A stretch of DNA of 33,688 bases, taken from positions 1 through 33,688 of the forward strand of contig NZ_BONY01000096.1 in the NCBI RefSeq assembly GCF_016862955.1, read 5' to 3'. Under the pieces are notes generated by a model. The model ran no database searches. It was not told the DNA's origin and saw only the letters and a program-made list of their open reading frames with translations. Source of the DNA: Rhizocola hellebori. GTDB taxonomy: Bacteria; Actinomycetota; Actinomycetes; Mycobacteriales; Micromonosporaceae. Positions 29,830 to 33,688 of this stretch are shown one piece after another; positions within the stretch are counted from its first letter, which is position 1; every line of letters begins with the position of its first letter. The position numbers and the translations under genes were made by a program.

Positions 29830-30567
29830 ATGTCAGTACTCACCACCGAGGGACTCACCTGGAAGATCGGTGAGGTGTCCATTGTGGACAACGTGTCGAT
29901 CGAGCTGAACCAGGGCGAGTTCCTCGGGGTGATCGGGCCGAACGGCGCGGGTAAGACCTCCCTTTTCAATCTCATCTCCGGGCTGCGCCCGGTCACCGCC
30001 GGCCGGGTAAGCCTGCGGGGCGAGGACATCACCGGCCTTGCCCCGCACCAACGGGCCCGCCGCGGGCTCGGGCGCACCTTTCAAGCCTCCTCGGTCTTCG
30101 GCGCGCTGACCGTGGCCGAGAACGTCAGGCTCGCGGTGCAGGCCCGGATGGGCGGCTCGATGGCCCTGTGGCGGCGCGCCAGCGCCAACCGGGCGGTCAT
30201 CGAGAAAGCCGATTCGTGCCTTACCGCAGTGGGTCTGGCCCATCGGGCCGAGGCGCTGGCCGCCACGCTGGCCCACGGCGAGAAGCGCAAGCTGGAAATC
30301 GCTCTGCTGCTGGCCGCGGACCCGGCCGTGCTCCTGCTCGACGAACCCATGGCGGGCGTGTCGGCCGAGGACGTACCGGAACTGGTCGAGGTCATCAAAG
30401 GCCTGACCGGAAGCGTTCTCATGGTGGAACACCACATGGACGTCATCCTTGAAGTGGCGGACCGGATAGCCGTGATGCACCACGGCGCGCTGCTCGCCTG
30501 CGACACCCCAGCCGCGGTGATGGCCAATGCCGTAGTGCAAGAGGCCTACCTGGGGGAGGAGCTGTGA
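29830..30567 (+). CDS. livG: HAAT-family ABC transporter ATPase, LivG-like
   Basis: This 245-residue ATPase has Walker A GPNGAGKT from residue 36, the Q-loop segment [13 protein letters not shown] typical of LivG, the degenerate LivG signature [11 protein letters not shown] (in place of LSGGQ), Walker [10 protein letters not shown] and the switch histidine in VEHHMDVI. It hydrolyses ATP for the importer and pairs with the LivF-like subunit. It starts nine bases after the binding protein and overlaps the LivF-like start by four (GTGA). One GTCCA-N3-TGGAC palindrome falls in its 5' end. Confidence 0.95.
   Translation: MSVLTTEGLTWKIGEVSIVDNVSIELNQGEFLGVIGPNGAGKTSLFNLISGLRPVTAGRVSLRGEDITGLAPHQRARRGLGRTFQASSVFGALTVAENVRLAVQARMGGSMALWRRASANRAVIEKADSCLTAVGLAHRAEALAATLAHGEKRKLEIALLLAADPAVLLLDEPMAGVSAEDVPELVEVIKGLTGSVLMVEHHMDVILEVADRIAVMHHGALLACDTPAAVMANAVVQEAYLGEEL
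29877..29889. repeat. GTCCA-N3-TGGAC palindrome, copy 3
   Basis: GTCCATTGTGGAC lies inside the LivG-like gene. It is the third of five exact copies in the window. Confidence 0.6.
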
Positions 30568-31250
30568 TTCTCAGCCTCAAGGACGTCTCCGTCCGGCTCA
30601 GCGGCCTGCACATCCTGCAGGGCATCTCTTTCGATGTGGCGGCCAGTGGGATCACCGTGCTGCTGGGCCGCAACGGCGTCGGGAAGACCACCACGCTGCG
30701 GGCGATTCTCGGGCTGGCGCCGGCCACCGGTTCGCTGACCTTTGAGGGCCAATCCATCGCCGGCCAGCGCACCCATCGTCTTGTCCAAAGTGGACTCGGT
30801 TACGTCCCCGAGGACCGCTGTGTCTTCGCCGGCTTGACCGTCGCCGAAAACCTCCGCCTGGCCGCGTTGCGCGAACCCAACTACGACCTCGTCTTCGAGC
30901 TGTTCCCCGTGCTCAAGCAGCGCCTCTCGCAGACCGCGGGTTCGCTGTCGGGCGGCCAGCAGCAGATGCTCTCGCTGGGCCGGGTGCTGCTCAACTCGCA
31001 CAAGCTCCTGCTCGTCGACGAGCCCACCAAAGGCCTGGCGCCCAAGGTGGTCACCGAGGTGGCCGTGGCCCTGGAGCTGGTTTCGCAACGGGTGCCGGTG
31101 CTGCTGGTCGAGCAGAACCTCGCCGTGGTCAGACGCCTCGCGGCCGACGCCGTGGTGCTCGCGTCGGGCCGGGTCGCCTGGACCGGATCCGCGACCACAC
31201 TGCTCGGCGATGCCTCGCTGACGAAGTCTTTGCTGGGGGTCGGTCACTGA
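30564..31250 (+). CDS. livF: HAAT-family ABC transporter ATPase, LivF-like
   Basis: This 228-residue ATPase has Walker A GRNGVGKTT, the LivF-like GLGYVPEDRCVFAGLTVAEN, signature LSGGQQQM, Walker B LLVDEPTKGLAP and a switch region LLVEQNLAVV. In place of the usual switch histidine there is glutamine (VEQN), which is normal for LivF and gives an asymmetric ATPase pair. GTG 30564 overlaps the LivG-like stop. Its stop overlaps the LivH-like start as TGATG. The fourth palindrome copy lies in its coding region. Confidence 0.95.
   Translation: MILSLKDVSVRLSGLHILQGISFDVAASGITVLLGRNGVGKTTTLRAILGLAPATGSLTFEGQSIAGQRTHRLVQSGLGYVPEDRCVFAGLTVAENLRLAALREPNYDLVFELFPVLKQRLSQTAGSLSGGQQQMLSLGRVLLNSHKLLLVDEPTKGLAPKVVTEVAVALELVSQRVPVLLVEQNLAVVRRLAADAVVLASGRVAWTGSATTLLGDASLTKSLLGVGH
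30783..30795. repeat. GTCCA-N3-TGGAC palindrome, copy 4
   Basis: GTCCAAAGTGGAC lies inside the LivF-like gene. It is the exact reverse complement of copy 1. Confidence 0.6.
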
Positions 31251-32107
31251 TGTCCACCATCGTCCTGCTGGCGATCACCGGGCTCGGTCTCGCCGCGCTC
31301 TACTTCCTTGTCGCGTCTGGGCTTTCGCTCGTTTTCGGGCTGGCCGACGTGCTGAACTTCGCCCACGGGCTCTTCCTGTCCATCGGCGCCTACGGGACGT
31401 GGTGGGCCTACCCGCATGTCGGGTTCGTGGCCGCTGTGGCTTTCGGGGTGGTGGTCGGCGCGCTCGCCGCGGTGCTTGTCGAGCTGGTCCTCATCCGGCC
31501 CCTGTACAAGCGCACCATCGAACAGGTGCTGGTGACCGTCGGGCTCTCCCTGGCCGGAGTGGCATTGCTACAGGCCACTTTCGGGGCCGACGCGCGTCCC
31601 TTCCCGCGTCCACAGTGGACACAGCACGTGCTGTCGATCGGTGGTGCGCTGGTGCCGGTGGACCGGATCCTGCTCATCGTGGCCGCGCTGGGCGTGCTTG
31701 GGGCGCTGCTGGGTTTCTTGCGCTGGACCAGGTACGGGCTGATCGTGCGGGCCGGGGTGGAAAACCGGGAGATGGTCACCGCGCTCGGCATCGATGTGCG
31801 CAAAGCTTTCACGCTCGTGTTCGCCATCGGCGGTGCCGCGGCCGCTCTGGCCGGCGCGCTCGGCGGCGTCTACCTGGGCAGTATCTCGCCCACCACGGGC
31901 GCTTCCCTGCTCATCTTCGCCTTCATCGTGGTCGTCATCGGCGGCATGGGCTCGGTGATCGGCTCGGCCGTGGCCGCGGTCGCGGTCGGCCTGCTCCAGC
32001 AGTTCGTCAACTACTACAGCACCGGCATGGGCGACATCTGCGTGGTCGCCCTGCTCGCCGTCGTCCTGCTGGTGCGTCCCGGCGGGCTGACCCGGAGGAC
32101 CGCATGA
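31250..32107 (+). CDS. livH: HAAT-family ABC importer permease, LivH-like
   Basis: This 285-residue permease has about eight hydrophobic helices and the LivH-like pattern GLSLVFGLADVLNFAHG near the N-terminus. Later it carries LRWTRYGLIVRAGVENREMVTALGI, the cytoplasmic EAA-like coupling loop that contacts the ATPase, and VVVIGGMGSVIGS near the end. Together with the LivM-like permease it would form the translocation channel. Start and stop overlap both neighbours by one and four bases respectively. The fifth palindrome copy is in its coding region. Confidence 0.93.
   Translation: MSTIVLLAITGLGLAALYFLVASGLSLVFGLADVLNFAHGLFLSIGAYGTWWAYPHVGFVAAVAFGVVVGALAAVLVELVLIRPLYKRTIEQVLVTVGLSLAGVALLQATFGADARPFPRPQWTQHVLSIGGALVPVDRILLIVAALGVLGALLGFLRWTRYGLIVRAGVENREMVTALGIDVRKAFTLVFAIGGAAAALAGALGGVYLGSISPTTGASLLIFAFIVVVIGGMGSVIGSAVAAVAVGLLQQFVNYYSTGMGDICVVALLAVVLLVRPGGLTRRTA
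31608..31620. repeat. GTCCA-N3-TGGAC palindrome, copy 5
   Basis: GTCCACAGTGGAC lies inside the LivH-like gene. It is the fifth exact copy in the window. Confidence 0.6.
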
Positions 32108-33090
32108 ACGCCTTGACACGCTGGTGGCCGGTCGGTGCCTTCCTCCTGCTGATCGCGATCCCCTATAACGCGCTGACCAACGCGCCCGGGACGTTGCAGC
32201 TGCTGGCTCTCTGCCTCGTCTTCGGTGGCCTCGCCGCCGGCTACGACCTCCTATTTGGACGGACAGGCCTGCTCTCCTTCGGCCACGCCCTCTATTTCGC
32301 CATCGGCGTCTACGTCACCGCGATTCTGGTCACCGAAGTCGGCCTCCCGCTGGCCATGCTCTTCGCCCTGCTGGCCGGCACCACCGTGGCGGCCGCACTG
32401 GGTGCGATTGCGCTACGGGTTAAGGGAATCGCCTTCTCCATGGTGACCCTGGCCTTCGCCCAGGTTGGTGCCATCCTGGTGGCCCGCAATCCCGGTGGCC
32501 TCACCGGCGGCGAGGAGGGCCTGCCCCTTTCCTCCGGCCTACCCTCATTCCTGATCGGTGTCGCCAACACCGTCAACCTCTATTGGCTGGCCGTCGCCTA
32601 CCTCACGCTCGTAGTCGTTGTCCTGCACCGGGTCGCCCAATCCCCCACCGGCCGCGTCTTCGCCGGCATCCGCGACGACGCCCTGCGCGTAGACGTCCTA
32701 GGCCTCAACCCCTACCGCTACAAGCTCGTCGCCTTCACCCTCGCCGGCGCGTTAGCCGCATTAGGCGGCGCCGTATACGTTCTAGTCGTCGGCGGCGCCT
32801 CCACCCACGTCGCCTCCTCCGACCTGACCCTCACCCTGCTCATCATGGTGGTCCTAGGCGGCCCCGGCACCCGCTTCGGCCCGGTCATCGGCGGCATCCT
32901 CTTCACCTTCCTAGACCACCGCCTATCCCAACTAGGCGTCACCTTCGACCTCCCCGGCCCCCTCGCCGAGCCCCTATTCATCCTCGGCACCCTATTCATC
33001 CTCGCCGTCTACTTCTTCCCCGGCGGCCTAGCCACCCTCGGCCGCCGAGTCACCTCCCGACGCACCGCCCTCTCCCGCTCCGCCCCCTAA
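32104..33090 (+). CDS. livM: HAAT-family ABC importer permease, LivM-like
   Basis: This 328-residue permease has about nine to ten helices and the LivM signatures GYDLLFGRTGLLSFGHALYFAIG and SPTGRVFAGIRDDALRVDVLG (coupling loop), followed by LALGG-like helices and VVLGGPGTRFGPVIGG. ATG 32104 overlaps the LivH-like stop (ATGA); longer in-frame starts lie within livH and are rejected. Strikingly, the last ~130 codons switch synonymous usage: nine CTA leucines plus two TTA codons (32752 and 32761) occur here. TTA is very rare in such genomes and in Streptomyces is decoded by the developmentally controlled bldA tRNA. The stop codon sits at the beginning of a tandem repeat. Confidence 0.93.
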   Translation: MNALTRWWPVGAFLLLIAIPYNALTNAPGTLQLLALCLVFGGLAAGYDLLFGRTGLLSFGHALYFAIGVYVTAILVTEVGLPLAMLFALLAGTTVAAALGAIALRVKGIAFSMVTLAFAQVGAILVARNPGGLTGGEEGLPLSSGLPSFLIGVANTVNLYWLAVAYLTLVVVVLHRVAQSPTGRVFAGIRDDALRVDVLGLNPYRYKLVAFTLAGALAALGGAVYVLVVGGASTHVASSDLTLTLLIMVVLGGPGTRFGPVIGGILFTFLDHRLSQLGVTFDLPGPLAEPLFILGTLFILAVYFFPGGLATLGRRVTSRRTALSRSAP

Positions 33091-33304
33091 CCTCCCGCGC
33101 CAGCATGCCGCTTTCCTGTGCACAGGCCCGTCCCCCGCTGCCCCTAACCTCTCGCGCCATCACGCTTTCCTGTGCACGGCGCTGTCCTGCGCTGTCCCAT
33201 GGCCTTCCGCGCCAGCGTGCCGCTTTCCTGTGCACCGACCTGTCCTGCGCTGTCCCATAGCCTTCCGCGCCAGCGTTCTGCTTCCCTGTCCCGTTCCGCC
33301 ATAG
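33091..33304. repeat. ~57-bp imperfect tandem repeat immediately after livM
   Basis: Four consecutive units begin at 33091, 33148, 33203 and 33261 (57, 55, 58 and 44 bp), each opening CCTYYCGCGCCAKC and containing CTTTCCTGTGCAC and CTGTCC elements; a fifth, decayed start is at 33305. The last unit is shortened. The repeat phase extends into the stop codon of livM (CCCCTAACCT in units 1 and 2). Reading frames through it give repetitive peptides without a plausible gene. Its role is unknown; it may be a terminator-like or recombinational element. Confidence 0.8.
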
Positions 33305-33688
33305 CCTTTCTTTGCGCCGCTACGTTGTGGTCCTTCACCGCACCTCCCGGGCGGCGACGCTGCGCCCGTGCTTGGCCGCGCCCGGCGGCTGCGCCGCCGA
33401 CTCCCAGGCGCTAGATCGTCTCCAAGCTCTCCCGGGCACGACTGCTCTTCGCGTGTATGTCCATCTCTGCAACACCAGCCTGATGCAGAGATGGACATAC
33501 ACGCCGACGCCATGCCGTCGCGGCAGCGAGCCGATCGCTTACTCAACAATTTCTCTTGACATAGGAGCGATGCAAGCCCTGTGCTCTCACCTCGTGACGC
33601 CGCACTCTGGAACAAAAATGGCTACGCCACAAGGCATTCCGTCAACTGGAGCTGCCGCGACCTCGCATTTCATCGCTTAGATCCATTG
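33305..33688. other. Terminal non-coding stretch without a convincing gene
   Basis: Both strands were read. The frames on the plus strand (33312-33680) and minus strand (33160-33615) lack ribosome-binding sites, lack recognisable motifs and run through repeats or the inverted repeat. GC content falls after about 33440 compared with the rest of the window. The stretch holds the 33451-33504 inverted repeat and a TTGACA hexamer at 33556-33561 with only a weak -10 (TGTGCT) 18 bases later. It could be a junction with foreign or decayed DNA. Confidence 0.5.
33451..33504. repeat. Perfect 21-bp inverted repeat with 12-base loop
   Basis: The arm 33451-33471 (GCGTGTATGTCC then ATCTCTGCA) is perfectly complementary to 33484-33504, with loop ACACCAGCCTGA. 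There is no T-run after it, so it is not a standard intrinsic terminator. A 21-bp perfect stem of mixed composition in non-coding DNA is very unlikely by chance. Options include a MITE or transposon remnant, a recombination or attachment structure, or a structured RNA. Confidence 0.9.

Noticed and set aside
33091-33304. A CRISPR array
   Set aside because: Units are contiguous and imperfect with no constant-length unique spacers, and no cas genes are in the window.
33160-33680. Open frames on both strands at the right end
   Set aside because: They cross the tandem repeat or the 21-bp inverted repeat, lack ribosome-binding sites and motifs, and have atypical composition.
6246-33688. A second copy of the tRNA-Arg 3' end marking an island boundary
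   Set aside because: I found no duplicate of the T-arm/acceptor segment in the window by reading; a computed search is needed.

Overview
The window is high-GC, gene-dense DNA with mainly GTG/ATG/TTG starts, translationally coupled operons, Tat and lipoprotein signals, a SAM-dependent methyltransferase of the actinobacterial PF04672 type and very rare TTA codons. This points to a filamentous actinobacterium. A recurrent GTCCA-N3-TGGAC palindrome and the overall gene content make me lean to Pseudonocardiales, but that rank is inference.

Layout. (1) 1-6135: the tail of a polytopic membrane protein, a convergent PF04672-type methyltransferase, a GT2/TagF-like fusion coupled to a nucleotidyltransferase (cell-wall glycopolymer genes), an orphan sugar-type ABC ATPase and a hotdog thioesterase-like protein behind a palindromic operator candidate. 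(2) 6173-6282: tRNA-Arg(CCU) with a strong terminator hairpin. (3) 6365-22828: a surface-glycan region. It holds two pairs of paralogous membrane proteins (A1/A2 and B1/B2), an undecaprenyl-phosphate-type GT2, a WecE-like sugar aminotransferase, a PseH-like GNAT, a tightly coupled five-gene cassette (acyl carrier protein, FabG-like SDR, AMP-forming ligase, LuxE-like and LuxC-like proteins), a class I methyltransferase and a GtrA-like protein. (4) 22822-28540: two paralogous secreted coiled-coil proteins with a LAS/M15-like metallopeptidase signature, in opposite orientations. Between them lie a GNAT, a Myb/SANT-like DNA-binding protein, a Tat lipoprotein, a small lipoprotein and an inositol-monophosphatase family enzyme. 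(5) 28663-33090: a complete five-gene branched-chain-amino-acid-type (HAAT) ABC importer. (6) 33091-33688: no convincing gene; it holds a ~57-bp tandem repeat and a perfect 21-bp inverted repeat.

Most interesting hypothesis: the ACP/SDR/ligase/LuxE/LuxC cassette has no luciferase genes and sits inside a glycan locus next to an amino-sugar transaminase and an amino-sugar-type acetyltransferase. It may make an unusual acyl or aldehyde-derived group for a surface sugar. The two duplicated A/B membrane-protein modules beside it are candidate GT-C-like transferases or flippase-like partners and do not belong to a family I can name with certainty.

All seven convergent gene junctions are extremely tight: six overlap and one has a 4-bp gap. 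There is therefore no room for conventional terminators between them.
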